Assembly (NCBI GenBank): GCA_051294375.1
Contig: CM119264.1
Coordinates: 2,534,475 to 2,598,474 of the forward strand
Length of the DNA: 64,000 nt
Direction: 5' to 3'
From: Paraspadella gotoi
Taxonomy: Eukaryota; Chaetognatha
Made by a program: the position numbers and the translations under genes. Below are positions 45,832 to 61,689 of the stretch, one piece after another; within the stretch, counting starts at the first letter, position 1; each line of letters starts with the position of its first letter. A model generated the notes under the pieces. The model did no database searches. It was not told the origin of the DNA and saw only the letters and a list, made by a program, of their open reading frames with translations.

Positions 45832-48800
45832 TCAAACCACTCGTCGAAAAGCCTCGAGTCCTTCATGGAATCCCGCTGCCTTGACGACCTCTTCCAACTT
45901 CTCAACATCTTCGGTCGACAACTTTGTCGCGTGAGATGAGATCTGCTTTTGACTGTAGGGACTTGAGCGTTGAGAGTCGAGCTGTATCGTGGATGCCGCC
46001 GCCATCGCCGCAGCCTCCGACTCCCCGCAAAACTCAAGCGTCTCCACAGTCCACTTCTCTGGATCCGCTATAAAATCTTCGAACCGAATCGCAAGGAACT
46101 TCCCCTCGAACTCTTTCCGTCTCCGTAGTTCCATCAGCGTCAATATCCCTGTCAAGTAGAATGTGTAGAAGTGGCCTGTCAACGATGTCCTTCCCAGCGG
46201 CAGCTCAAGACCCTCAGGGGTTGTCCGGATGAGCTGCTTGTCTGGACGCCAGTCCAACTCGCTCGTCCAATAGAAGCGGCGTCGCCACGCGACATCGTCA
46301 GCAATGAGGCGTTGGAGACCGGAAGTGACGATGTCCGGCATGGAGGCATCGAGGCGATAGTGAAAGGAATTCGGGAAGAAGAGGCCAATGAAGGGGAGTT
46401 GGTTGGCGAAGGCCTGGGAGGTGGGGGGTTTCTTTTATTTTCTTATTTTTTTCTTCTTTTATTTTCTTCTATTTTCATTTTTATCTCATCAATCAATTTC
46501 CTTTATTTTCTTTTTCTTTTCTTTTCTTCTCTTTTTTTATATCTTATCAATTCCTATCCTTTTTTTCCTTTTCTTTTCTTTTTCTCTCTTCCCTTTGTCT
46601 TATTAAATCTTTTTCTTTCCTTGTCTTTCCTTTTCTTTTTCAATGACTCTCTCCCTCTCTCTTCTCCTCTCACCATCTCCTCTTTCTCCTCTGCCGCCTT
46701 CTTCTCCTTTCTTTTCTTTCTCTCAACCCATTCTCTCTTTTCATCCCGCTCTTCTCCTCCCCTGTCTTCCCCTCCCTCCCTCCAACCTGCGCGTCCGCAT
46801 TGATTTCTGTAATCAACTTCAACCAAGAATTCATCATCCCCTCTGGACCGCGATACGGGAAGAGGAATCGCGCATCAAAGGGCCACGCCCCTTCACCATC
46901 CATGGCGTCAGCCAGAAGCCACGGTGTCACCCCAGGAAACTTAAGGGCGACGACATCGACGCCTGGTCGCCGCCAGAGGGCCTTAACAACAAAAAGGAGC
47001 GCCGGTTGAAAGAGGTGCGCCCTGAAGGCATCGCCGACCGTCATGGCGGCGATATTAAGAAAGGCTGGATGTTCGCTGATCGTCTGACATCCGGGGATGT
47101 GCTCAAAACGCTGCAGGGTCGCGGTGGTGCCGCTGCGGGGTATTCCAGCGATGAAGACCACCTGGAGGGATTTTGGAAGAAGGTTGTTTTCCTTTTTTTG
47201 AAGTTTTTAATTTTTTATTTCATTTTGTAAAATTTAATAGCCTGTTCTTATTGCATGCATAGATAATTTTTATATTGATTGCACTATTCTCCAGTTTAAC
47301 AATATATGCTATACAAGCACAACACATTAATAAACAACGTCTTTTACCTTCTTCTTCGCCTTATCTTCGCAGGCATTAAGTTTGTTGAGTTCATCGGTCG
47401 CTATGCGACGAAAAACAGAGAGAGGGACAAGGCCGAACTCTATGGCGTAAGCGGTGATCGGGTGAAAACAAAAGGCGCCAACGTTTGAACTGTAAACGTC
47501 CACTCCTGAAGATGGCGGGAAAGAGAAAAGGTATTTTGAGTCGGAAGATGAAAATTTTAAAAAGATGCATTTATAATTTTATTACATTCAAATTTATAGG
47601 GGTGGGACCATATTTTGAGACAAAAGTTAATGTCCTGCCCAGCCTGCCCTGTCTGAACCATTTGAGTTACAATAATAAAATGAGGGACAAAAGTATTTTC
47701 TGGTTATTTACTTTTATTTACAATGAAACAAAATAATTTTTTTAGCTTTGAGGATGTTATCAAAACATTTAGCTGTTTTTATGCGCGCGCATTGTATTGC
47801 ATACGATAAAAGCCATACTTATTAATGTTTTTCAGTGGTCGTTTCTGAACATGCCAGTGTTATGTCTTATCTTCAATTGACCTTATTTTAATCGTTTCAT
47901 CACAATCCAAATTAAACCTATTTAATTTTTTTTCAGGTAAGAAAAAACTTTAAGAAGATTTTAACAAATGTGCTTAAATCTTCAAATACTTTATGTATTT
48001 CTTACCATTTTGACGTCTTAGAATAAGATTTAAACAATAAGTATTCAAACATTGGATCAAAGTGATGAAAAAGTTATGCCTCTCTCTCTCTTTTACATTT
48101 TTTGGTCGATCGCGAGTCCACGAATTCTTTAGTATTTAACCAATTTGACCGGTCGGTTCTATGTCCGGTCACTACCGTTTACTGGTCTCTATTACGGCTG
48201 TCAATTTTTGGAGAGAGAGAGAGAGAATTCTGATTAAGACTCATATGAAACACGTCGCTCGTCCAAAATACAGTTTTACTAGACTTTTATGGACTTATTG
48301 AGAAAATACATTTTATGGAATATACTTCGCGACCTTTTCTCCATAACTCATCAGTCGCAGGTCGCACAGCTTCTTGCGAAAATTTTATTCACGCTCTTCT
48401 CATGCAAAATTATTTATCTTGTGACCAAAAATTTTACTCTGTCTGATTACTAACATATGCCTTATATTCGAAAGAACATAGGTTTTTTTACCATGACTGT
48501 TTTTAATCAGTAAGATCGCAAAGATAATCAAAATATATAAAAAATCAGGCTAAAAGTAGCTTAAAACGGTGACAAAATTTCATACCATCGTCATTGTAAT
48601 TAATCTGGGTTAAACTTGTTGAATTAAAAAAGTTATATTCAAACTCAATTTACAACTAGAGATCAAGAGCTATCTTTTAAACCTATTATTTTTTCATTTA
48701 AAGGAAATTAAGGCATAACAATCAACCAAATATCTCTAAAATCAGAATGACAAAACAATATTGCTTTTTCTAGTTTTTGTATTCATTGTGGCTGTGACTT

Positions 48801-51800
48801 GTTTGGCGTTTTAAGAAAGATCTAAGAGACATTTTTTGGGAAAAGCATCTTCTTAGAAACTTTAGGTATAAATTTTTATAAAAATATTTTAAAATTTAGT
48901 ATACTAAAATGATTTTAATTAATTAAAAAAAGTTGAATATTTAAATTTTCGAAAAAAACATTTGTCTCATGGAGAATTATAAATAAGGAACTTGAGAAAT
49001 AATTTTGCATTTTGAAAAAAATCAGATTTTTCCCAATCGATTTTGTCACAATCTGATATTTTTATTTTTTGATTTATTTATTTTTTATCAAAATTATAAT
49101 TCTTCGTTAGCATGGTCTGAAAAAGTTTTTTTTTAATTTTTCGTTTTTTCTTTTTTTTTTTTCTTTTATGTTTTCCATAAGTATTCAAGAGGGATTTGGA
49201 GGACAGTTTTTCTTATCTTATGTATTGTGATCATTTGCTATTAATTTTTTATGAATCATTGCTTTAATAATAATACTGGTAATGTGTGTAATGTAATGTA
49301 AGTGAGCAAAAGTTCTGAAATTGATGCAGAAACAAAGAGAAAGCGAATAGAGAGAGTGAGGCAAAGAGTGAGAGCAAGAGAGCAAAAGCTAAAGTGAGAG
49401 AGAGAATTCTGATTGTTGTTTAAGATGCGAAGGTTGCACGTTTGAGGCTATCACAAATATTTTTTTTTTCGTAACCAGGAGACATCAGATAAGAAAGATA
49501 TTTTATGTGACTGAAAAGTGAAATCGCGGCACTGGTTAAGGAAGAAAGAGAGGAGAGACAGAAAGAAGGTCAGCAACTGTATGGACAACAAAGTGACCAA
49601 CAGTAATGAACTCTATGGTAAAAACTTATCCTGAGCTCTAATTTTCAATCCAGATCATAGACTATGGATATGAATATAATTAATAAGTGGTTGATTATAT
49701 CAATAAATATATGTATTGCAGGACTACCCAAGGCCCACCTATTACTAAAATTTAAAACCATAATATTCACAAAATAAGGAAGTTATGTATCATTGAAAAA
49801 ATGACCCATCTAAAATATTAGCACTGATAAATATGGAAAAAACTTTTTGATAGTAACAATATTTCTACAGAAGTTTACAAACCCTCTTGAGTACAAGTTA
49901 GCAAAATTTTAAGAAAAAAAATTTAAAATATATTAAAGCTAAGCAAGTTTTTTTAAAAAAAAATTTGACCCAATTTTTAAGTAGTTTAAGATTATTTTTT
50001 GAAAAAATTGCTTAAATGGGCAATAGCCAGACATCCAGGCAACGTCCTATAAAATCCTAAAGCCATTTATCCTATAAATGGAAAAGTTATCCCATGTATA
50101 GATTTACGACATTCTAGGTTTCCAGTACTGTAGTAAATATAAATTGAAGATTAGCTTTAGTCAAATAAAAATCGACCGTATATAACGAAAATAAAAAAAG
50201 TTTTTGATAGACTTGCGTGGCTCTTAATCTCGGCGCATCTAAAAATAATATTAAAAAATACAAATTAAATTAATAAATTAAAAATGATCTTTACTTTTCT
50301 ATTAAAACCTACTTCTACTAGCTTGATTCCATTGAAACTTGAATTCCAGCTCAATGAACTAGTTTTTTAATCACAGACAAAATTTCAACTCAATTGATTC
50401 ATCCAAACATAAGTAATAAGACTTTAAAGGTACTGGAGAAAGGATGGACAGACAGACATATGGACAGACAAATGTTTGAAGTTTTTTGATATCAAACGAC
50501 AGCTTAAACAGAGGAGATTCGATTGCATTGGTTTTTAAGAGATATGTTTTCACATGTTAAAGAATAAACCAATCTTCTTTTTAGTTTGAAATTCTGTCAG
50601 CATTTATGTATTTAACTGTATCTTGAGAGCTTTAAGAGATTTTGCATTAATTTTTCTACATAACATTCAGGGAGTAATGCCCTCGGATGAGAAACAATAA
50701 AAAATGAAAAAATCAATACTGAAATTTTTTAACTCATAGTTTTTTCTACGAGACTGTACATCGCGTCATATAGAGATTGAGAGACTCTTTAACAATTCCT
50801 TCCCTAATCCTCCATCGTCAAACTTCACGGTCGGGCGATGTCTTAAACGCACGAAACTGCGGGCGTGAAGAAAGAAACTTCTTCACACAAAGAATTTAAA
50901 AAAAATTAATATATCGTCTAAAAGCTAAGAAAGAGTCTTATACAAATATTTATTCAGATTTTAAAAATCATTAAGAGTATTAGAGTAATGATTTTTTACA
51001 TTTTGCCTGGATATAGGGTCCCACCCCTGTATACTTTAGCTTCGGGACAAAAGAAGGCTAATAAAATAAAAATTCGGAATCAAATTATTTAATTAGTTAT
51101 AGCACGATAAAAAAGAAATTAAGAAATTAAATTTGAGTTGAATTTAGTCTAGTCAGAAATATGAACTACGACAACGGGTCCGATCCCAGCCACATCGATA
51201 TCGCTGTAGTCGGGAATTGCACAAGTTCACCCTGCCTATAAGCATGTCACCTTCAGTTGTGACCCGGTGGCTCATTGAGTAAAGCCATCAGCTCATGACC
51301 ACTAGGTACCGGGTGAGCCGGACGTAATAAAGCATGGATAAGGCGCTAAGTAAGCTGAAGAGTGCTATCCTCAACTTTTTTAACCCTTCTTGCAGCCATG
51401 GAATGGGTCTTGAACTTGGAACCAGTTTGATGGTTTTCCACGCCCCAAGGTGGTTTACGGGAGTCCTCACACTTCCCACAGAGTAGGTATGGGATGGGAT
51501 TGAACCCAGCACCTAGTGGTCATGAGCTGATGGCTTTACTCAATGAGCCACCGGATCATGACTGAAGGTGTGATGCTTAGGCGGGGTGAATTTATAGACG
51601 GGGTGAACTTATGCATTGCCTGACTACATTGTGGACGGCGTCACCTTTTTTGGTCCTCACAAAAACGGCGCCCTCTTCCGACAGGTGGTACAGGTGCACG
51701 TCGGGATCGTCCCACGCGAATCGGCGCGCATCCTCAAAGCGCGCATGGAGGTGCAGGACGCAATCAAAGGCGTCGCCAATGTTGGTGCGGAGAACGTGAC

Positions 51801-51969
51801 GCCAGATGACGCGACGAACGTCGACAATGTTGTTGTTGTCGTAGTTGTTGTCATTGTTGAAGAGGGAAGAGAGGTGACGCGCGAATTCGAAGAGATGGAG
51901 GAGAGGGAGGAAGATGAAGAAGTGGATGAGGAAATGAAGGACGACCGACCAAGAATGACCCGCCGCCAT
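45832..51969 (-). CDS. membrane-anchored sulfotransferase, gene B (tandem paralogue)
   Basis: The same four-exon structure as gene A: 51645-51969, 47348-47505, 46787-47161 and 45832-46413, 479 residues, all phases preserved. Exon 1 has the same signal-anchor (MAAGHSWSVVLHFLIHFFIF). Exon 3 has VVFIAGIPRSGTT and FLFPYRGPEGMMNSWL. Exon 4 has KFLAIRFEDFIADPEKW and ends TGA at 45832-45834. Most differences from gene A are codon substitutions rather than frameshifts, and gaps are whole codons, so both copies appear to be under protein-level constraint. Intron 1 is about 4.1 kb, against about 0.3 kb in gene A, because of a 3.4-kb TIR-bounded insertion and a SINE pair. Exon 1 could in principle belong to a third gene copy, but no other exon 1 lies nearer. 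Confidence 0.8.
47599..51029. mobile_element. 3.4-kb TIR-bounded insertion in intron 1 of gene B
   Basis: Gene A's intron reads continuously through AAATTTATACTTTAGC. In gene B it is split, with GGGGTGGGACCATAT at the left end and the inverted complement of CAGGGGTGGGACCCTATAT at the right end, flanked on both sides by TATA. Short terminal inverted repeats with a TA-type target duplication suggest a Tc1/mariner-like element. The interior is AT-rich with no transposase frame, so it is non-autonomous or decayed. Confidence 0.7.
51203..51310 (+). mobile_element. SINE head fragment (inverted pair, left)
   Basis: TGTAGTCGGGAATTGCACAA, TTCACCCTGCC, GTGACCCGGTGGCTCATTGA and ACCACTAGGTACCGGGT match the SINE 5' end, truncated soon after box B begins. 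Confidence 0.7.
51332..51630 (-). mobile_element. SINE copy (inverted pair, right)
   Basis: A near full-length but diverged copy on minus, from TGTAGTCAGGCAATGCATAA to the CAGCTTACTTAGCGCC tail region. It faces the fragment at 51203-51310 and could form a hairpin in the gene B pre-mRNA. Both are absent from intron 1 of gene A. Confidence 0.7.
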
Positions 51970-52044
51970 CTTTGTTGTTGTTGTTGTTGTTGTTGTTATA
52001 ACTTGGGGAATACGTTGCAGTTACGTATTTTTAATGAAATCTAC

Positions 52045-52252
52045 AAAATAGAATACATCCTTTGAAACATTATACGCACACTTCATTGAAGGGAAGCCAG
52101 GTACATTGAGAGATTGCAGGGTCTTGTTATGTTATTATCTTGTAAGAGGAAAAGAGAACTTGAATCACCATAGCATGTTCAAAGTCAGGGGAAAGATTTC
52201 TCATTTACAAAGCGAATGAATAATTTTTTTAATGGTTGTTCCAATTTCATAA
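52045..52252 (+). repeat. R2 dispersed repeat, 5' flank of gene B
   Basis: ATAGAATACATCCTTTGAAA, TTCATTGAAGGGAAGCCAGG, TTATCTTGTAAGAGG and GTTCAAAGTCAGGGG, in the same position relative to exon 1 as the copy beside gene A. Confidence 0.75.
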
Positions 52253-52794
52253 ATATTTCATGAAGTTAAAAAAAAACTTATATTCAGTAATTTCGGGTGA
52301 AGTGAAAGTTTGGAATCAAAATTTAGCAGTTAAATCTTAAAAACTGTCATATTAATGAATACTAATCTATAATTTTTCTTTTTTTTATGAATATAGTAGC
52401 CCAGTCAGCTTAATTTGTATATAGTACTACCCTTATATAATTCTGAGAACAGATTCAGATTTCCCGTAAAAAGTTGATAGAAGAAAATATAAATCTTTTT
52501 AAAAAATTATGTTAGTAAGTAGGTTAAAATTATAAAAAACTATATTTTTAAGTCGGAAATTAAAAATTGGCATCTTAAATATAGTTTTTTACATTTTTGG
52601 CCAACTTAATGAAAGAATTTTTAAAAAAGAATTATACTTTCTTATATCAAATTTTTGCAAGGAATCCAAATCCGATCTTAAAATTTTAAAATTTGTATTT
52701 TGAAATTTTAGCTTATTATATACTTATTACTATGTATATTGCTCACTGGTGCCCACTAATGTATAAAATTAAAAAATATCGGATCAGGCATGAC

Positions 52795-52865
52795 CAGCGC
52801 ACCAAAAGTCAGAGCGGTTAAGCGGTCACCGGGCTCGAACCCCGGACCTTTGGTACGGGAGACCA
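52795..52865 (-). repeat. tRNA-like fragment (SINE relic or tRNA pseudogene)
   Basis: On minus, GGTCCGGGGTTCGAGCCCGG has a perfect five-pair T-stem around GTTCGAG and fits a pol III B box. The remaining arms do not fold into a tRNA. Its sequence differs from the SINE family above. Confidence 0.35.
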
Positions 52866-53099
52866 ATACATACGGTTCCGCGATGGTTTATTTTTCGCGT
52901 TTCAGTCAAAATCACAAAACAAATCCAAAACAATTAAGAAGTGATTCAATCTCTCGATTCAGTCTGGAGCTAACGATCAAAAGCGAACGACCTGATTGGT
53001 CAAAATAGACCGGCCACTGGCTCGACTAATCGTCGATGGTCAACCGAAAATGTGGCCATAAAAAACAACCGGACCGTAAAGTTAACGCAATTTGTGTTT

Positions 53100-53930
53100 T
53101 TTTCCCCCGTATTTTTTTCCGTTTTCCCCCGCTATTCGATTTTTTAATCTGTTTATATTCGATTCTGTGAGATTCGAATTTCGTAATTCAATTAAAAATC
53201 GTTCTGAAAAATCTTCAGCTCCTGAATCGAGTTCACAAAAAGTGGGTTAACGAAGTTTGACTTGTTCCTTTATTTGGACCGAAACCAGATTTTTTTAAAG
53301 AGAAAAACTCGAGAGCGAAATAGAAATAGAATGGACCGATTTTGTTTTTTCTATAATTTCGTTCTTTTCTTTCGTCCTTTCTATTTTCCTTTATCCTCTC
53401 TTTCTCCTTTCTTTTTTTTTTCAATCCTACATCTTTGCCCTTCCTTTTTCTATGTCATTTTTTTTCCTTTCTCTTTTCCTTTAATCTCCAATCGTCATAT
53501 TCATCCCATATCCTATCTATCCGTTTTATCCTTTTATATATCTTTCTTCCTTTCTATAATATTCCTCTACTCTCTTTCCTCTCCTCTCTTTCCTCTCCTC
53601 TCTTTCTCTCTTCTCTTTCCTCTCTTCTCTTTCCTTTCCCTCTCTTTCCACTCCTCTCTTTCCTCTCCTATCTTTCCTCTCCTCTCTTTCCTTTCCTCTC
53701 TTCCAATCCTCTCTTTCCTCTCCTCTCTTTCCTCTCCTCTCTTTCCTCTCTTCTCTTTCCTCTCTTCTCTTCCTCTCTTCTCTTTCCTCTCCTCTCTTTC
53801 CTCTCCTCTCTTTCTCTCCTCTCTTTCCCCTCCTCTCTTTCCTCTCCTCTCTTTCCTTTCCTATCTTTCCTCTCTCATCTCCTTCCATTCTTCTTCATTT
53901 AATCTCAAATTTCGCCATGTGGGGGAAAGG
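53100..53930 (+). repeat. pyrimidine-rich block with TCCTCTCCTCTCTT tandem units
   Basis: From about 53570 to 53890, near-identical CCTCTCCTCTCTTT units are repeated; flanks are T- and CTTT-rich. Long Ser/Leu/Phe frames are artefacts. A looser TCACACTTCC array follows at 53935-54090. Confidence 0.85.
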
Positions 53931-54195
53931 GCTGAAAACACACTTCCTCCTTAATATCTCACACTTCCTTCTCATCGCTCACACCTCTTCCCCCATCGCT
54001 CATAAATTCCTCCTTCTCTCTCACACTTCCGCACTATTCTCACACATCTCCTCCCCAATCTTTCACACTTCCTCTCCATCTCACAAACCCTTTCACTCTC
54101 CCAATCACGCCGCTTTTCACACTCTGCCCGCGCGACTTCTTCTTAACCGGAACCGGAAACGAAGGCGACGCGCGGAATCAGTCACGTGACCTGAT

Positions 54196-54290
54196 GGAGC
54201 CGGACCCGGATGTGAGGCGTCGCTGAATCCTGGAAAGGAGCGGGACTGCAACCGGATTTAAGAGCGGCGCTGCATCTGGAAGCAAGTGAC
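54196..54290 (+). repeat. degenerate CACCCGGAT minisatellite relic
   Basis: Units GACCCGGATGTGAGGCGTCG, GAGCGGGACTGCAACCGGAT and similar, related to the clearer array at 55305-55400 about 1.1 kb away. Confidence 0.5.
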
Positions 54291-54332
54291 CGAGTCTAAT
54301 TGAAGACCTTTTTATACTGTATAACTATAAGC

Positions 54333-54868
54333 TACCATGATGGAAAAAAACTATCGCGGTAACTTTCCAGCTATTTTTCGGCATTTTAATGTAAGAATCT
54401 TTTATTGATAGTTTGATACTTTACAATATAAAGAGAATATTCTGGAGCATCGACAGCATTAATGTATTATTAATACTGCTTTTTTTTAACATATGAGTCA
54501 ATATTCATTCTTGAATCTATCCTAATGGAGATGATGCAATAACCATTTAACATGAGACTGTTCAAAGGCAGGGCTTTTTAATAATAATGGTTTAACTCGA
54601 AAAGTAATAAAAAAAGAACTGGATATTAGTATAAACAAAAAATGTAAAAATAAAAAAGATAAAAAAGAAGTAAGCATTTTTTTGGACAACTAATTTTCTT
54701 TAGTATGTAACTCTTGTATTTTTTGTCGTACATAAATGAGACGCAGTTCATATGAATCACAAGAGGCCAAAGTTTCTCGATATTTAAATATTATTTTTCG
54801 ATTCTTACATTAAAATGCCAAAAAATATCTGGAAAGTTACCGCGACAGTTTTTTTTTCCATCATGGTA
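54333..54868. mobile_element. MITE, 536 bp with about 68-bp terminal inverted repeats
   Basis: TACCATGATGGAAAAAAACT, CGCGGTAACTTTCCAG and GGCATTTTAATGTAAGAATC at the left end recur as reverse complement at the right end with few differences. The ends fit a TA target duplication followed by CCATGATGG, as in Tc1/mariner-type MITEs. The interior encodes nothing. Confidence 0.85.
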
Positions 54869-55304
54869 TCATTTCAGATGAAATCAGAACCAAAAATGGA
54901 ATCGGATCCGCGCCTCGGATAAAATTTGGGATAGTTTGTTTAAATTTTTTTAAAGTTATTAAAGCTTAGATGAAAAAAATTTGACCAATAATTCCAAATA
55001 ATTTTAATCTTTAAAAATTCATAGGGGAAAAATTACATAAATAAGGTGTATTTTTCTCGATCTTAAAGATGAGACGGTTTATAATTGACTTCTTTAACTA
55101 TTTTCCATAAAACCTTAATTTTTTTAGTTAAAAACTTTTGCTAGCTTTTAATCTTAGTTTTACTTAAATTTTATAAATATGACGCTTACGAAAAATTTTC
55201 ACAAGGTGGGGGCTCAATTTGTAGTATAGTGTAAATTGTGTAAAAAAGATGATAAATTTGGCAAAGTCTACCGTGTACCATATATCCGGGTGCGAGCGTG
55301 TCTG

Positions 55305-55400
55305 CTCTCTGCACCCGGATTCAAGCGTCTCGGCACCCGGATTCGAGCGGGACTGCACCCGGATGTAAACGGCGCCGTACCCGGATGTGACCGGCTCCGC
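55305..55400 (+). repeat. 22-bp minisatellite, CACCCGGATTCAAGCG unit
   Basis: Four to five units of about 22 bases, each starting (C/T)ACCCGGAT(T/G)(C/T). Confidence 0.75.
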
Positions 55401-55469
55401 CAAAAAAACCAAAACGAGTCTCGACCGAAGATTCAATTTGCGCAGCCGAGTTTCACCGGCGGTCGTAGA

Positions 55470-55805
55470 GAGGAAAGAGGAGGGATAGAGAGGTGAGGAA
55501 AGAGAAGAGAAAGAGAGGAGAAGTGGAGAGAGAGGTGAGGATAGAGAAGAGAAAGAGAGAGGAAGATAGGTAAGGATAGAGCAGAGAAAGAGAGGGGAAG
55601 AGAGTTGAAACAGGTAAGGAAAGAGAGGAAAAAGAAAGGAGAAAAGATGGGAGAGAGGTGATTATAGAGAAGAAAAAGAGAGGTTAAAAGGGGAGGTTAG
55701 GGAAAAGGAAAAGAAAAGATAGAAAGGGGAGAAAAAAAGAGATAAGAGAAGAAAAGTAATTAAAAAGTGATGTTGTGGAAAACAGGGAACAACAACAGTG
55801 AAAAG

Positions 55806-55880
<75 letters not shown>
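55470..55880. repeat. GAGA/GGAAAGA purine tract ending in pure (GA)n
   Basis: Imperfect AGGAAAGAGAAGAGAAAGAG units, then about 36 perfect GA dinucleotides at 55808-55880. Confidence 0.9.
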
Positions 55881-55882
<2 letters not shown>

Positions 55883-56639
55883 AAGGTTATCGGGGTTCGC
55901 GATTGGTTCCCGACTCGCTCCCTTTCCCAGCTCCACAGTTTCTCCCGAGAAACGTAATTTGTTACTATGACAACTCGGTAGTGATTTTTAACCGAGGGCG
56001 GTTTTGAACGAGAGAACGAGGTGGGTAAAACTTAAAGGGTGAAGAGTTCGTGTCGGTTGACGTTTTTTTTTTTTTGAGAAAGGAAATGTCTCCGCTTTCT
56101 GTCCTTTTTATTTTGTAAACAGTTTATGTTTCATGGATGAAAAACAATTTTTGTTTTAATAAAATTCGTGGCTTAGATTTTTACGTGATTAAAACGAGAA
56201 ATGTCAATTTCTTGTTTTTATAATAAAACTTAAAATTAAAACCTTTAGGTCCCGACTAAATTTAGTCAATTTTCGTACAAAGAAGATGGAAATAAAATAA
56301 AATTGGCAGCTACGTACGATCGAATGCTTCAACCTAAATAAATAAAAAAAGAAAAAACGCAAAAAGTAAAGAGATTCGCCAAAAATGTTTTTTTTTTCCA
56401 AAGGCTTCGATTCCAACCATCGAATACTTGAAATCTTAACGACCTCGAATTTCAATTTTTCGGGGATAAAATTCGAAATAAAAAATATTTATTTTCTAAT
56501 AGAAAAAAATAAATCTCATGTAAAAAAAAACATTTTTTCTGATGTAAAATCGAAAGAATTTTTCTGGTTTGAGCGAAAATCGTTGGTCGTTATTCTGTCT
56601 CCATAATTCTCTTCCGTCACCTTCGTGGTTCGTCTTTCC

Positions 56640-56935
56640 AGTCGAGAGACTCTTTTCTATTCTCTATTCTATTCTCTTTTATATTCTCTTTTATATTCTT
56701 TTTAATCTCTATTCTATATTCTTTTCTATTCTCTTTTTATTCTCTTTTCTATTCTCTTTTATATTCTTTTTTATTCTCCATTCTATTTCTTTTCTATTCT
56801 CTTTTCTATTCTCTATTCAATTGTCTTTTATATTCTTTTTAATCCCCATTCTATTTCTTCTCTATTCTCTTTTATATTCTTTTCATTATTCATTCGATTT
56901 TCTTTTCTTTTCTCGTTTTTATTCTTCTCTCTAGT
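56640..56935 (+). repeat. TATTCTCTTT tandem repeat
   Basis: Roughly 10-12-bp units TTCTATTCTCTTTTATA in many imperfect copies. Confidence 0.8.
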
Positions 56936-57708
56936 CTTCTATTTTCCCATTTTTATCTTCTATTCGCCACCAAGCTTTTTACAGACTCTACAATTAACAC
57001 ATTCTCACCTCAACTTTCTTTCTTTTCTTAATCACGAGTAGTGATAGTAGTGATACTTACCTCTGATCACGAAGCCGAGTCATTCTCGCTTTATTCTCTT
57101 CCCTCTCTTCTTATCTTCTTCCAAATTTTCTCACTCTTATCCCAGCCACTTTTTTTCGCGTCTCATTTAACCTTTTAATTAACACTTCCTACCCGTTAAA
57201 ACAAATCTTCCCTGCTCTTTTAAATCCCACCTACCTACCCCATGTCCCGCCATGTCTCGCCATGTCCTCCCTCCCCCTTGCGCCCTTCGGCCACCTTTCT
57301 CCTTTTCCCAATTTTCTGGTTCTGCGTCGCTCCTATTCACCGCCCCCCTTCCTCCCCCCTTATCGATTTTCTTTTCCCCCAGTTCCCAAGTTTTCCCCTC
57401 CGCCCCCCTCCCATTCGCCCCCGTATGTCTCCGTCTGTTGTCGAATTCATGAGTCCCTTCGCATCGATAACTAAAAACGGAGGAAAATCCGCCTTTTTTC
57501 TGGTTTTGGGCCAAAAAAAATGGAAGGAAAAGGGTGGGGGAAGGAGGGGAAAAAATTTAAAGGGAAAAAATGGAAAAAAAAGGGAAAAAAGTTCAGATTT
57601 TCGAATCTTTTTTTTTTCTTTTTTCTTTGTAGTAGCCGACGAAATTCTTTTTTTAAAAAAAAAACAATATATTTAAATAAAATATTATCTTTCCCCCCTT
57701 TGATCATC

Positions 57709-58031
57709 AGCAATCGCTACAATAGCGAGGCTGACATCCCAACGATACCAAAGTTTTATCGTAGAACTCGAAAGATGTCGCTTCAACGGACAACGAATCG
57801 AGAGAGTCTTAAACAAAAGGACATTTCGACGAACTTGAAAATCTTGAAAATGAGGGCTACTCAAATCGAATCGATTTAAAGTAGAGAAAATTAGAAGTAG
57901 AAGCGATGGTGGCTTCGTTGGAAGAAAATAAGGAAGAGGAAGAGGAAGAGGTAAGTTTAAATGAAGACGACCTTACCCATTTGGAGACGAATAGGAAGAC
58001 CATCGAAAGGGAGATAAGGTTTTCTTTATAA
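57709..58031 (+). CDS. candidate coiled-coil exon(s) upstream of the kinase
   Basis: After GATCATCAG, one frame runs through SEADIPTIPKFYRRTRKMSL and TNRESLKQKDISTNLKILKM to a stop. A second frame starting about 20 bases later reads RKLEVEAMVASLEENKEEEE and SLNEDDLTHLETNRKTIERE up to a possible donor (ATAAG|GTTTTC). The two join well if one small shift is allowed. They are helix-prone and charged. They may be 5' exons of the kinase-like gene on the same strand; phases were not provable. Confidence 0.35.
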
Positions 58032-58195
58032 TAGATCCCGACTCAGAATTAGATCAATCTATCTACAAAATAGGCAAGCATAAATAAATGTTATATAAGT
58101 ATTATAATTATACTTCATAAATAATTATTATTGTTAAAATTATTATATTATTATATTTAATAAATATTTTGTAATTGAACTCTCCCGACCAACAG

Positions 58196-61581
<3,386 letters not shown>

Positions 61582-61594
61582 TTGAGGGAGAAGG

Positions 61595-61596
<2 letters not shown>

Positions 61597-61682
<86 letters not shown>
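61597..61682. repeat. (GA)n microsatellite
   Basis: About 43 perfect GA dinucleotides directly after the kinase stop codon region. Confidence 0.95.
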
Positions 61683-61684
<2 letters not shown>

Positions 61685-61689
61685 AACAA

